A stretch of DNA of 64,000 bases from Trichobilharzia regenti. Lineage: Eukaryota; Platyhelminthes; Trematoda; Strigeidida; Schistosomatidae. The stretch spans positions 16,537,452 to 16,601,451 of the forward strand of contig OX235267.1 of the NCBI GenBank assembly GCA_944472135.2, given 5' to 3'. Of this stretch, positions 11,234 to 22,299 are shown piece by piece. The translations under genes were made by a program, and so were the position numbers. The notes below the pieces were generated by a model, which saw nothing but the letters and a program-made list of their open reading frames with translations, was not told where the DNA came from and searched no databases. Numbering within the stretch: position 1 is the stretch's first letter; each line of letters begins with the position of its first letter.

Positions 11234-11249
11234 CGGTCTGAGTCACAGA

Positions 11250-11800
11250 CGGAACGGATGTAGCTGGAATCAGCAAGGCAAGATACTCCATCAACGTGAA
11301 ACCAGCTTGCAAATCTTCTCCACTCAGCCAGGCAGTATGAAGAACAAGAATCGGATTCTTCAACACAAATTTGAGGTCAGTCAGTTCTTCTGCTGTATGT
11401 ATGGCTCAGAGACTTGCACTTCGTGGCTGTGAGGCCGGCCAGTTGACCAGAAAGAATTCGGAAGAAGAAACTTTGGCGATAAACAAACCAACCAAGAAGG
11501 CGAGAGCCGATTGCTGAAGCAATGAATATGTTGGAGAAAATGGAGATGAATCATTGGGCATGCACGTCATTGGAGAGATCGTCGGTCTAATGACATTGTG
11601 CGCAGTGCAGGCCATTGCTGCAGTGGAATCCTAATGAGAAACGAGCGACGAGTGGGTCGTCAGTGCGACGGTAACACGGAGGAGGTTGTGTGTTAGGGAG
11701 AAGGAGATAAGAGATTATGGCCATTAATCGTGGACCTGGACAGCTGTAGAGGATAAAAGAAAATATAATAGGAGATAGTAGAGATGTATTGTATACTCCT
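11250..11800 (+). pseudogene. RTE-like LINE (family 3), ORF2 C-terminal fragment
   Basis: Frames contain the SxTCTSWL-like segment after gtatggctcagagacttgc and the tggagatgaat(c)attgggcatgcac block equivalent to the WxWIGHTLR region of the copy at 25500-25700, plus cctaatgagaaacgagcgac shared with 25680-25700. Strongly decayed. Confidence 0.55.
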
Positions 11801-13635
11801 TAGACAAAGGGGCCAAGTATGTCCGTTGTACTTTCCTTGATTACACATCTGCTTTTGACTCTGTACCTAGAGGCCTTTTGTTAAACAAGCTTAGCCTTAT
11901 ACAAACTGAGTCCTGGGCTATCAACTGGCTGCACTCTTACTTCTCCAATAGAATGCAGTACACGGTATATAATGGTGTAGCTTCCTCTCCTTTGCTTACT
12001 GAAGCTGGTGTTCCTCAGGGTGCTGTTCTCTCGCCGTTTCTCTTTTCCTTCTTCTTACATGACTTACCTCTTTCAGAAGAAATCAACTTCGTCAAATATG
12101 CAGATGACCTGACTGTTTCGCTTCCCGTTAAGTCTCAGTTAGACTGTTTCAAATAAAATAGCTTCCTGTCTGACATCAGTCAGTGGTCTAAACTAAATGG
12201 CCTCATGCTGAATCCCTCAAAATGCCAGACTGTCGACTTCTCCTTTGGGCATAAACGAGATCTACAAACACTAGTAAGCACTCATGAAGCCTGTAGCATT
12301 GAGGGGACTATAATTGAAACAAAGTCTAATGCAAAATACCTCGGATTAGTTCTATCTTCCGACCTTACTTGGTCATCTCATATCCAAATGATTTCCAAGA
12401 AAGTGTTTCGTCTAACCTACTACATTAAGAAACTCAGACTGACTGGAGTCCCTCAACCTCTGCTTTCACAATTTGTCAACTCTCGTATCCTACCTATTCT
12501 ACTTTACTGCTCCCCGTTAGTCTTTCCTGGGTTACTGAAAAAGGACTATACCATCCTGAGAAGGATGTTGAAAGTAGTTAGTAGGACTAGCGGTGTAAAA
12601 CTCAGTCAGCTCGTCACTACATTAGTGGATAAGCATCTGAATACATGCGAGAAATGGTCTAAAACCATACTCTATGACCCCCAACACCCCCTCTATTCCC
12701 AACTCTCTCCTTGCATCTCATCAGGTAGAACCAGAAATCAGTACAAAATAATATATGCTCGTACAACCAAGTATAGGAACTCAACGATACCATATTTGGC
12801 CCGTGTTCTAAGTGACAGAGACAATGTTAGGCGTGAAACTTATGACTTGCTTTGTTGTTAATAACATAATTTTGGCCCTTGTTATTTCCCCCTTATACTC
12901 TCTTATTTGTACTCTATAGTGAACAACCTTCTTAAACATACTTAGCTACTTAATATTATTATCATTGGCTTACTTTTTTGTACTTTTCTCTATTCCTTCT
13001 TTTGTATATCTACTGGGTCCGACTATATTATCACTATGATTATTAAAAATTTGTCCCGTCATTAACCATCATGTAATATTAGTTTTGTGGTTGTTCTTTG
13101 TTCGGCACTATTTAACTGACAATCTTGTTTGTGAACGCCACTATCAGCATCTTAAAAAATTTTGTATTATGCATGATTACTCACACTACCACTACAAACA
13201 CTGCATTAGTGCTGACAATAAAAAAAAACACAACCTGAAATGTTTATTTTATGATTGTTTAGTGTTGTTCAATCAAATTAACTGATCATCTTGGCTATAA
13301 ACATTCTCAAGAACATCTCATAATTTCTTGTATGATTATAGCTGTTACTGTTCACCACGCATACACATATCATAGCTTCCACTACCCAGTACTGAAATAT
13401 TTTTTCATTATTGGTGTTTATCTTCCTTTCTACTTGGTATTTTTATTTGCATTTTTTTGTTATTTCTGTGTTTTTTTGTGTGGTTTTTTGTTGTTTTTTT
13501 TATATTTATTTTTTTGTAATACTCCTTTTAAATGTACGATGAAATTAGATGCAATATTGTAGATATGTGCTGAAAATTCCACACTGTACCACAAGTACTG
13601 TTTCTGGAATAAAGCGAAATTGCTATGCTATGTTA
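11800..13635 (+). mobile_element. CR1-type LINE, 5'-truncated, with 3' UTR
   Basis: Starts inside the RT domain near 11800 and runs through the C-terminal domain (stop at 12862) and a long, U-rich 3' UTR to about 13635. The 3' end carries tgctgaaaattccacactgt and a terminal repeat-like ctatgctatgtta. The same 3' end is used by SINE-A. 13640-13690 is a separate RTE-3 tail scrap (gaagccctatgctccacttgg). Confidence 0.8.
11815..12861 (+). pseudogene. CR1 LINE ORF2: RT palm and C-terminal region
   Basis: Reads FLDYTSAFDSVPRGLLLNKL (RT motif A region), EAGVPQGAVLSPFLFSFFLH (motif B, PQG), NFVKYADDLTVSLPVKS (motif C, YADD), then after a single in-frame stop (taa at 12154) SKLNGLMLNPSKCQTVDFSF and KYLGLVLSSDLTWSSHIQMI. 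The end SGRTRNQYKIIYARTTKYRN ... YDLLCC is the usual CR1 C-terminus. The endonuclease and RT fingers are missing. One stop codon is the only lesion in 350 codons, so the insertion is fairly young. The enzyme would do target-primed reverse transcription in the nucleus. Confidence 0.85.
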
Positions 13636-13954
13636 TGAAGCCCTATGCTCCACTTGGAACCCATGGGAATCATAATAATAATCCTTTAGTCTGGTATATT
13701 TTTAGGTTTCAGTAGTGATTGCTCCCATTTATCTTCATAACACCATTCAAGCTAACAACTAGCCTTCATTTATTTGGATTTAAAAAGCTACTAACGATAT
13801 TCAGTGTTTTTTTAAATATAGTTTTCCTGAGATATGAAGTTTCTGTAGCAATTGTATTGATTTTCCCGAAGTAGGATCACCAGCCCTACACGCCGGACTT
13901 AGGACGACCGCCTAGTAAAATAGGTCGGTGAAAAGACTCTGAACGATATGAACT

Positions 13955-14595
13955 TTTCAGATAATTTATGTTTCATTTCACATAAATTCGTAGATCTACA
14001 GGCATAAAGGAACAAGGTGGTGAAAGACACAAGCAGTGAAGAAAGGGCTTTCATCAAGTGATGAACACAGAGAAGACAGATATGTTGAACAACACAGGTT
14101 ATAGGAAAGAATCTGAAGGAAGTCAACTCTCTCATTTATACCTGGCCGTGAGACATTGTCTCAACTACAGGTGGCACAGATGAGGATGTCAAAGTTATCC
14201 ACGATCGGAAAAGTAAGGCAGGCTTTCATCTATCTGAAATCATTGTTGATGTCTACTGCCACTTTCCATGAGGAACAAGATTCGAATTTCGAACATTACT
14301 AATGTTTTCAGTCAGCTGTTCTGTATACCCTACACAGTCCGGCTGCTCCCTTCAGAAAAGCATTTCTAACAGGTGACTACCCGCTTCGTTCGAGGTTGGA
14401 TATCAAATAGCCGATCATCAAGGATAAACTGTAAGGGTAACTCTTCCAACAAATATGAAGAAGGCAATCGAGATGTATTCGACATAACGTTAAGTGGCAT
14501 GTGGTTAAGTGACATCACGAGCCAAGCGCTCAAGTGGAATATAAATGGGGAAAGACAAGTTGGGTTGGGGATGTTTAACTCACTTGTTTAGGCAC
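13955..14595 (+). pseudogene. RTE-like LINE (family 3), RT/C-terminal scrap
   Basis: Plus-strand pieces resemble LCFISHKFVDLQA, MNTEKTDM and IVSTTGGTDEDVK, which match the 25000-25260 and 57840-57930 copies (LxLMAHKS, NTEKTEVMKI, SIVSTTGGTGKDIKA). Many stops; from 14300 on nothing is clear. Confidence 0.55.
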
Positions 14596-14599
14596 TAAC

Positions 14600-14845
14600 A
14601 TCATTATATATATTTTTTTAATCCCTTTGCGCTCCGATTGAAACATAAGACTTTTGGCGTTTAAGCCTTATAAAGTTTCAGTGATATTGATGTTAGTAGC
14701 CTTATACGCTCAACCTTTTCTCTTTTAATCCCGGGCTTATTATCAACTAGGTGTGGCTTAGGAGTATGTCTGTCAGGAATCGAACTTGGCTAACCACATG
14801 CGCCTGTCTGCCGCTCAGTTGACCACTGAATCGAATTGTCGATTC
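14600..14845 (-). mobile_element. SINE-B copy, degraded
   Basis: Minus-strand tRNA-like head near 14760-14840 (gaatcgaacttggctaacca inverse) and body with agcgtataaggctactaac; tail towards 14600. 14850-15245 has only a (gttgtc)n-like run near 15100. Confidence 0.5.
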
Positions 14846-15244
14846 CATGATATTTTGGGCCGGATATATTTTCTTTGTTAGAATGGGAAAGCTCATTTGT
14901 TAGCCGTGTTATCGTGATTTATGCATGCATTGTCATTGTAACTCGACTGGATAATTTTTGATTGGTTTATTTATGGCTTAATTTTCTGAGAGATTACAAT
15001 GTTACACAGCGAATCAGATTTGTTTATTTACTTATGGCTTAAATTCCTGAGGTTTTAAAAATATGATATATTGTGTATTTTGTTCAATAAATGTTGTTAC
15101 TGTTGTTGTTGTCGTCGTCATCGTTTTCCCAGTCTAACTTTTATGTCTATCGCATTGTGTGAGATAAATCCAGGCGATCAGTTGTGATTGTATTATCGCG
15201 TTCTTCAGACACATTTTAGTCAAGTTAAACACGAACTGACAGCT

Positions 15245-15330
15245 CAGTATCACTTTGTGGCACAGCAACTAGGACTCTCACCGACCATGCACATGTTCCA
15301 GAGTTCGATTCCCGACTGACGCATATCTTT
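15245..15330 (+). mobile_element. SINE-A head fragment
   Basis: ggcacagcaactaggactct and gagttcgattcccgactgac: A-box and B-box region of SINE-A, without its tail. It ends 70 bp before the first visible PCYT2 exon, in intron sequence. Confidence 0.6.
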
Positions 15331-15403
15331 TATAATTATTCTGACGACACTTGTGATAGTATACTCATCTTTCCGTTATTTATGTTTCTGTCTTATTCCA
15401 CAG

Positions 15404-15470
15404 ATGATTTAGTTGTATCCAATGATGGATCAGATCCTTATGCTGAAGTGAAGGTAGGAAATCGATACAG
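15404..15470 (+). CDS. PCYT2: PCYT2 exon: end of cytidylyltransferase domain 1
   Basis: Acceptor cag precedes 15404; donor gtaagg starts at 15471. The first two bases complete a split codon; the exon then reads DLVVSNDGSDPYAEVK followed by VGNRY and ends with two bases of an Arg codon. It matches the animal PCYT2 stretch with GNDITLTVDGRDTYEEVK and GRYR: the D-x-x-DG-D-x-Y core and the Arg-Tyr-Arg end are conserved. This strand-order segment lies just before the RTEGISTT motif, which is indeed at the start of the next exon. Phase out is 2, completed by the first base at 27905. Confidence 0.9.
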
Positions 15471-15539
15471 GTAAGGTTTATGAAAAAATATCTTAACAAC
15501 TATAATATATAACTTTGATTTTGTGGTTATCTATGTAAT

Positions 15540-15680
15540 TCCATATCAGTTTGTTTATTAGATGTATTATACGCATAAACACATTCATACACAGTGTTTA
15601 CTGAATGATGAGATTTCGAGCGTCAATTGTAACTACATACAACATCAAAACCTGATTTTTATAGATCTCGTTATTCCTTG
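15540..15680 (-). repeat. PLE (family B) terminal repeat scrap
   Basis: aattccatatcagtttgttt, attagatgtattatacgc and actgaatgatgagatttcgagc parallel 34565-34640 (gtttgtttattagacgtatc, actggatgaccaggtttcgaac). Lies 70 bp after the exon end at 15470. Confidence 0.5.
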
Positions 15681-15824
15681 CCTATTTATCATTATTGATA
15701 ATAAAATTTTTCAGGTGTCCACGCCAGATGAGGTCATATACTTAGGTGAGAGTTGTAGAATGGAGTTAATTAAATGAGCGGAACACCAAAATCTAGCTCA
15801 AATTCTAAAATCCCAGTGGGTGTG

Positions 15825-16260
15825 CGCACCTATGAAGAGTCGTGATCAGGGACGAAACAGTTCTCCAATACCGGTTTCCAGTGATTCTCTAACTGTGATT
15901 TCACCTCATGATCAAACATGAAACTAATCGAATCCCCTGCAAACCAACACTTAAAAACTAATCTGATGCTCATTGACGACTGGCTGTATACAGGAAGTTT
16001 CCTGGAGTTCTTGTAAGAATTCAAGAGCACCGGTGTTCACCAAGTTGCGTAAAAGGATAGTTTTTTGCTGATTACCTTGGTTGTTGGCCGCGCCGTATAA
16101 TATATTATAAATTAGCAGTAGTTGGAATTCACTGGCTATTGGATGGGGTTTCAGTGGTCTACGAGATCAGCTTGTAACCTGAAGGCCGTAGGTTCGAACT
16201 CTGGGGAAGAGTCCCAGACCCAATCGAAACACCCGCGACCCTGCTAGGGATGCAAGGCGG
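15825..16260 (+). mobile_element. Two SINE-C fragments
   Basis: 15825-15925 has the SINE-C tail (gaaacagttctccaatac, ccagtgattctctaactg, tgatcaaac). 16145-16260 has the head (agtggtctacgagatcagct, aggttcgaactctggg). They may be one copy rearranged. Between them no other feature. Confidence 0.45.
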
Positions 16261-16560
16261 GGTCGTTAGGTTACGATCTAGATTAGTTGACCCTGACAAG
16301 ATAAAAAAAATCTGGAAAGTAGCTCAGTTATATACATATAACGCTACATGCAATTACACACAACCATATAATAGGATGGGACATGAAGACACAGTCTTAA
16401 ATCTATCTAATACACCAAAGAGGAGGGAGAGATTGATAACTGGAGCCTTTATATTTATCGAATCATATGAGGAGAATAAATATATGCAATAAGATTGTAC
16501 AACTAGTGGGGTAGAAATATACATTTTAACCCCTAACTGCACAATATGTCAATCTTCCCA
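16250..16560 (+). pseudogene. PLE (family B) C-terminal scrap
   Basis: RLRSRLVDPDKIKKIWKVAQ and RRERLITGAFIFIESYEENK match the family B C-terminus at 33720-33960 (RRRIIDPAKLINLEK, RLITEALFFDSTSYTCNQ). Frame open over about 80 codons but endonuclease start is gone. Confidence 0.6.
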
Positions 16561-16575
16561 ATAATTATGATGCCA

Positions 16576-16737
16576 TATATATCCAAACCAAGTTCACTTT
16601 TAACGGTTTGAAAAAATCTGGACATTGGGTATATGATATTCATTATAATAGAGGTTTTTTGTATTTCCCAATGAATGAAAAAACAAAACGTTTTGTTTTT
16701 TCATTCATTGGGAAATACAAAAAACCTCTATTATAAT
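16576..16737. repeat. Foldback insertion ending in a 96-bp perfect palindrome
   Basis: 16642-16737 is an uninterrupted palindrome of 96 bp centred at aaaacg/ttttg (16689/16690) with no loop. A 15-bp direct repeat ataattatgatgcca at 16561-16575 and 16733-16747 flanks the insert, overlapping the last five palindrome bases. It lies in the 3' region of a PLE scrap. 16750-17035 is A/T-rich PLE-like non-coding sequence. Confidence 0.85.
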
Positions 16738-17039
16738 TATGATGCCACTTTGTTTTAATTTTATCCATCTACCCCCTGTTTATTATGGCATTTTAATTCC
16801 TAATTGTGATTTTATTAATTTAACCCTTAACCGGAAATTATTTTGAATTCCATTTAACTGATTATAAATACCTATTAAAATTCTTTTCAAAAGAATGGTT
16901 ACTGAACGAACAACAATCCATTGATATCATTATTATTGATTCGATGTTATCTAAACAAGATTAATGTTGTTGTTAATAACACTAATTCATTCACTATTAT
17001 GGATCCGTATAACTGTAGAAGCTGATGACCAAGAGCAGG

Positions 17040-20025
17040 TTGGCGAAAAGAATATTCGTTGTTCCGTAGCCATTCATTTGAAAATTCAACTTAAAACAAG
17101 CAATAAAGGTTAATAAAGCAGGATTTAATGAATTCATCAAATTTCGGTAGAACTCGTCAGCTGAATACTCTACATACACGGATATATATACTTTTGAAAT
17201 TACATAGGGAGATATAAGACTGATAAGTAAACAAACTACATTGAATTAATCATGCAGAAAGACGACAGGTGCGAATGTTTTCCAGATCATGTTCAAATAG
17301 ATAAGGCGAGAGAGAGTATGAGAGATCAAAATTAAGATAAATTGCATTACGCTTCAATTACATCACTTAGATAAACAATTAGTCATTAGGGAATATAAAG
17401 AGAATTGCAAACAGACTAATATCAATAGTAATAGTTAAAATAACAATTTTAATAGTGTTGAAGTGAGTTAAGATAATCTTACGGATAAAGCATAGATTTA
17501 AATGAATCAAGAATAATAATAATGATAGTAATAATAACAAAAATAAGAAGAAGAAGAGGTAGAATAATGGTAATAACAAGTAGAGAATAATAAGTAAAGC
17601 GTATTACCATGGTAGATTCAGAGTGACGACCATCTCCTTTTGTATACAGAGAGGTGGTTTGTAAATTCGAATTGCACAAGCCTCTGCAATTGCAAGCATC
17701 TTCTTGTTTCTTTGTTTGCTGACGATGGTGAATGACTTGACGGCGTCGATATCATGTCCGTAATCCACGAGATGTTTTGTTATTGAGGATTTTGGGACTT
17801 TGCACTCAGCTGTTTTCAACCATTTTGGCAAATGCTCCATCATGCGAGTAGACAATCGCCTTTCCGTACGACCTATATATTTGCTGCCACAAACACACTC
17901 AAATTGATATATGCAGTTTGAAGTGTCGAGGATTGGTGACTGGTCTTTCCCAGATTGTTGAAGCACTCGCTTGTTGGTGTTGAGGATAACAAGTTTTGCA
18001 GCATAATAAGTTCTCTTGATGGCTTTGTCAAGTCTTCGTTTCACTACTTCCTGTACGTCATCTCCTTTGAATGGCAAATTGATATAGACAGGTTTCTTTG
18101 GAACTGTTTGGATAGTTTTACAGGAGCTCATTTCTTTAGAATATTTAATTATGAACTTCTCAGGATATCCGTTCTTAGATATAATATCCTTCAGAGATCT
18201 TATTTCATGTTCAATAGTACTGTCAGAACAAATTTTCGTGCTCTATTGAACAGAGTTCTGACTAAGTTCTTTTTGTATTGGATTGGAACGAAGCTCTTGA
18301 AATGCATGTACTGTCCTGTCCATGAAGACTTTCTAAATATAGATCTTTGGATTGTGCCATCATTCATTTTGGTCAGAAGAACGTCTAGAAATTTAATAGT
18401 ATTGTTTTCCTCGTGTTCTACTGTGAAATTGAGATTTGGATGGCATGAATTGAATTTTATCAACATGTCTTCCGCTTTTGATCTGCTTTCACAGACAATA
18501 AAAATGTCATCAACATATCTTAGGTATGCATTTGTTTCTTGTATATGTTGCTGCAAAGCACCGGTTTCTAGGCGTGACAAGAATAAGTCTGCGAAAAGTG
18601 GTCCCAAAGGGCTTCCCATTGCGACACCATCAACTTGACGGAACAGACGCCCGTTGAATTGGAATTGGACATTTTTAGTACATAAAAGTAGTAATTTCCT
18701 CAATTCCGATGTTGGAATGGGTATGTCTTCAGCTTCTTTACATATGAAGTCGATAGTCTCAACGACTGGCACATTTGTGAAAAGGGAGGTAACATCGAAA
18801 GAGACCAAATGCTTATCGGATACATTGAAATCTTTAATTTGATTGACAAATTGAAATGAATCAGAGACTATATGTGTTCCGAAACGTTTCAGCAATGGCT
18901 GCAACAGTTCACATAACCACTGTGCTAATCTGTGGTATGGTGAGTTTATCATAGAGAGTATGGGTCTTAACGGCGCTCCTGGTTTGTGTATTTTTACGCG
19001 TCCGTATAGTTTTGGGATTTGTGACCCAATCGGTTTGATATTTTATATGTGTTTTCGTCAATGTATTTATTTTTGAAGAGTTGTCGTAGATGCTGCACAA
19101 TTTTCCTTTCGGTTGATAACGTTTGGTCTTTTGCATGGTTATCCAATTTGAATTTAGATTCATCAGAGAGAATTTGATTCATTTTTTCGAGGTAATCTAT
19201 CTTGTTCATTAGCACTACACTTTGTCCTTTATCAGCTTGTAAGATAACAAGATTTTTGTCTTTTCGGAGCTTGTTTAAAGATCTCCAGTGTTCTTTGGTG
19301 ATATGCGACTTTTGATTGGTTGGCATGACTCGAAATTGATGAGCAATATCAACCATCTTTGCTTTCAACCAGCTTTCGCTGTCACTGGACGTGGCATGTA
19401 GCCCTATAAGTTGATCATAAAGATTTTCGAATTGGCATTCGATATCAATTTGCTTTATCTTTTTCATGGGAACACAGAATTTGAATCCCAGTGACAGAAT
19501 TTCTGCTTGTTCTTTCGATAGGGAAATATCAGACAAATTATGAACATAATTAGATATATCCACTGGGAAAATTTCATTTGGCGGTTCCGGATGAAGTGAC
19601 TTCTTCAGTTTCTTTTCTTCTGATTCTTTTGTCTTTTTTGATGTGGCATGCAGATATTTAGTGAATTTAATATAACATACAAAGTTTAATTCATTTTGTA
19701 CACTGATCAGTTTACTTGACAATAGGCATAAATTACTGATTTCATCTGTTTCAGAACACAAATGTGATTCAGCAAGACGGTAAAGATTTGCCCGTGTAGG
19801 TCTCAAATGATCTTTACGCAAGGATTTGTAAAATGTTCGAGGATAAATATTATTCTGGATACATTCCTTCAAAAAATCTCGTCGTGCAGAGTGTTTAGCA
19901 ATCCTACACTTCAATTTCACTAGATCATTTAGTGCATTGATAGTGCTTTTTGGGAGACGCTTCTTCAAGAATTGAAAACATTTATTTCCCGATACGAATT
20001 TAAAACAAGCAATAAAGGTCTTACA
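17040..20025 (-). mobile_element. PLE (family A), minus copy, nearly complete
   Basis: Left arm of an inverted pair. 3' terminal repeat at about 17040-17220, coding 17604-19990, and 5' terminal-repeat sequence at 19972-20025 (tttatttcccgatacg, also found at the other end of the pair near 22090). Terminal repeats at both ends (pLTRs) are usual for Penelope-like elements. A (aataat)n-like run lies at 17510-17560. Confidence 0.85.
17604..19990 (-). pseudogene. PLE polyprotein (RT + GIY-YIG), family A minus copy
   Basis: Order on the minus strand: N-terminal region (19968-18994; KSTINALNDLVKLKCRIAKH, then NLVILQADKGQSVVLMNKID, the PLE DKG motif); RT core (18952-18200; DVTSLFTNVPVVETIDFICK, GVAMGSPLGPLFADLFLSRL, AYLRYVDDIFIVCESR = motifs A, B and C); then connector and GIY-YIG endonuclease (18131-17604; YQFECVCGSKYIGRTERRLS, then KHLVDYGHD and CIQKEMVVTLNLPW). 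Three frames are used, so at least two frameshifts inactivate it: one near 18985-19010 and one after FNRARK near 18235, shared with the plus copy. PLE RT is related to telomerase RT; the product would copy RNA at a nicked chromosome target. Confidence 0.88.
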
Positions 20026-22110
20026 TCTCCCTATGTAATTTCAAAAGTATATATACCCGTGTATGTAGAGTTTTCAACTTATCAGTCTTATATCTCCCTA
20101 TGTAATTTCAAAAGTATATATATCCGTGTATGTAGAGTATTCAGCTGACGAGTTCTACCGAAATTTGATGAATTCATTAAATCCTGCTTTATTAACCAGG
20201 AGCGACGTTAAGACCCATACTCTCTATGATAAACTCACCATACCACAGATTAGCACAGTGGTTATGTGAACTGTTGCAGCCATTGCGGAAACGTTTCGGA
20301 ACGTCTCTGATTCATTTCAATTTTTCAATCAAATTAAAGATTTCAATGTATCCGATAAGCATTTGGTCTCTTTCGATGTTACCTCCCTTTTCACAAATGT
20401 GCCAGTCGTTGAGACTGTCAACTTCATATGTAAAGAAGCTGAAGACATACCCATTCCAACATCGGGATTGAGGAAATTACTACTTTTATGTACTAAAAAT
20501 GTCCAATTCCAATTCAACGGGCGTCTGTTCCGTCAAGTTGATGGTGTCGCAATAGGAAGCCCTTTAGGACCACTTTTCGCAGGCTTGTTCTTGTCACGCC
20601 TAGAAACCGGTGCTTTGCAGCAACATATACAAGAAAAAAATGCACACCTAAGATATGTAGATGACATTTTTATTGTCTGTGAAAGCAGATCAAAAGCGGA
20701 AGACATGTTGATAAAATTCAATTCATGCCATCCAAATCTCAATTTCACAGTAGAACACGAGGAAAACGATACTATTAAATTTCTAGACGTTCTTCTGACC
20801 AAAATGAATGATGGTACAATCGAAAGATCTATATTTAGAAAGTCTTCATGGACAGGACAGTACATGCATTTCAAGAGCTTTGTTCCAATCCAATACAAAA
20901 AGAACTTAGTCAGAACACTGTTCAATAGAGCACGAAAATTTGTTCTGACAGTACTATTGAACATAAAATAAGATCTCTGAAGGATATTTTATCTAAGAAC
21001 GGATATCCTGAGAAGTTCATTAATAAATATTCTAAAGAAATGAGCTCCTGTAAAACTATCCAAACAGTTCCAAAGAAACCTGTCTATATCAATTTGCCAA
21101 TCAAAGGAGATGACGCACAGGAAGTAGTGAAACGAAGACTTAACAAAGCCATCAAGAGAACTTATTATGCTGCAAAACTTGTTATCCTTAACACCACCAA
21201 GCGAGTGCTTCAACAATCTGGGAAAGACCAGTCACCAATCCTCGACACTTCAAACTGCATATATCAATTTGAGTGTGTTTGTGGCAGCAAATACATAGGT
21301 CGTACGGAAAGGCGATTGCCTACTCGCATGATGGAGCATTTGCCAAAATGGTTGAAAACAGCTGAGTGCAAAGTCCCAAATTCCTCAATAACAAAACATC
21401 TCGTGGATTACGGACATGATATCGACGCCGCCAAGTCATTCACCATCGTCAGCAAACAAAGAAACAAAAAGATGCTTGCAATTGCAGAGGCTTGTGCAAT
21501 TCGAATTTACAAACCAGCTCTCTGTATACAAAAGGAGATGGTCGTCACTCTGAATCTACCATGGTAATACGCTTTACTTATTATTCTCTACTTGTTATTA
21601 CTATTATTCTACCTCTTCTTCTTCTTATTTTTGTTATTATTACTATCATTATTATTATTCTTAATTCATTTAAATCTATGCTTTATCCGTAAGATTATCC
21701 TAACTCACTTCAACACTACTAAAATTGTTATTATAACTATTACTATTGATATTAGTCTGTTTGCAATTCTCGTTATATTCCCTAATGACTAATTGTTTAT
21801 CTAAGTGATGTAATTGAAGCGTAATGCAATTTATCTTAATTTTGATCTCTCATACTCTCTCTCCCCTTATCTATTTGAACATGACCTGGAAAACATTCGC
21901 ACCTGTCGTCTTTCTGCATGATTAATTCAATGTAGTTTGTTTACTTATCAGTCTTATATCTCCCTATGTAATTTCAAAAGTATATATATCCGTGTATGTA
22001 GAGTATTCAGCTGACGAGTTCTACCGAAATTTGATGAATTCATTAAATCGTGCTTTTTTAAATTTTATTGCTTGTTTTTAATTGGTATCGGGAAATAAAT
22101 GTTTTCAATT
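20026..22110 (+). mobile_element. PLE (family A), plus copy, 5'-truncated with pLTR joined on
   Basis: Right arm of the pair. 20027-20190 holds terminal-repeat sequence, with a roughly 50-bp unit (cttatatctccctatgtaat...) twice in tandem; it joins directly at about 20190 to internal RT sequence (caggagcg...). The same terminal repeat returns at 21945-22065 after the stop. So a truncated body is flanked by direct terminal repeats, a common PLE arrangement. Confidence 0.8.
20190..21567 (+). pseudogene. PLE RT + GIY-YIG, family A plus copy
   Basis: Starts in the RT finger region (MINSPYHRLAQWLCELLQPL), then a frameshift near 20300-20340, then DVTSLFTNVPVVETVNFICK, GVAIGSPLGPLFAGLFLSRL and AHLRYVDDIFIVCESRS (YVDD intact), stop at 20969, and the connector/GIY-YIG frame 21040-21567 ending CIQKEMVVTLNLPW. 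Compared with the minus copy: AMGS to AIGS, FADLF to FAGLF, ETNAYL to EKNAHL. The frameshift after RARKF is identical in both copies. N-terminal 300 codons are absent. Confidence 0.85.
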
Positions 22111-22139
22111 CAACTTAAGCTTGTTACCAGTTCTTTCAA

Positions 22140-22270
22140 GTAGCTAACTGGTAGTCGAGTGGTTCCAAGTAATTCGGTTGAATGAGTTGAGTCAAATTGA
22201 GCTCAACCCCCAAACGTGCAAAATGGCTGTCTGGTGTTTAGATCACCTCGATCGGGCTAGCAAACACTAC
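22140..22270 (+). repeat. Unclassified repeat, partner of 24640-24790
   Basis: gagctcaaccccc..., aacgtgcaaaatggctgtct and gatcgggctagcaaacac recur in inverted order at 24640-24730 (gtttgctagccagatagatc, ccgttttgctcgtttcttgg, gtcgagctc). No coding content. Element type unknown. Confidence 0.4.
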
Positions 22271-22299
22271 TGGTTGAAAATGTGAATGTGGAAAGTAAA

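Noticed and set aside
13085..13562. Hydrophobic ORFs (membrane proteins)
   Set aside because: They lie in the U-rich 3' UTR of the CR1 LINE; Phe/Leu richness follows from T-rich sequence.
17379..17679. Membrane-protein-like frames (Leu/Ile-rich)
   Set aside because: They arise from (aat)n-type repeats in a PLE 3' region and recur as mirror frames at 21492-21792.
17955..18638. 227-codon plus-strand ORF
   Set aside because: Antisense shadow of the PLE RT/endonuclease coding region; the same antisense frames appear in the inverted copy.
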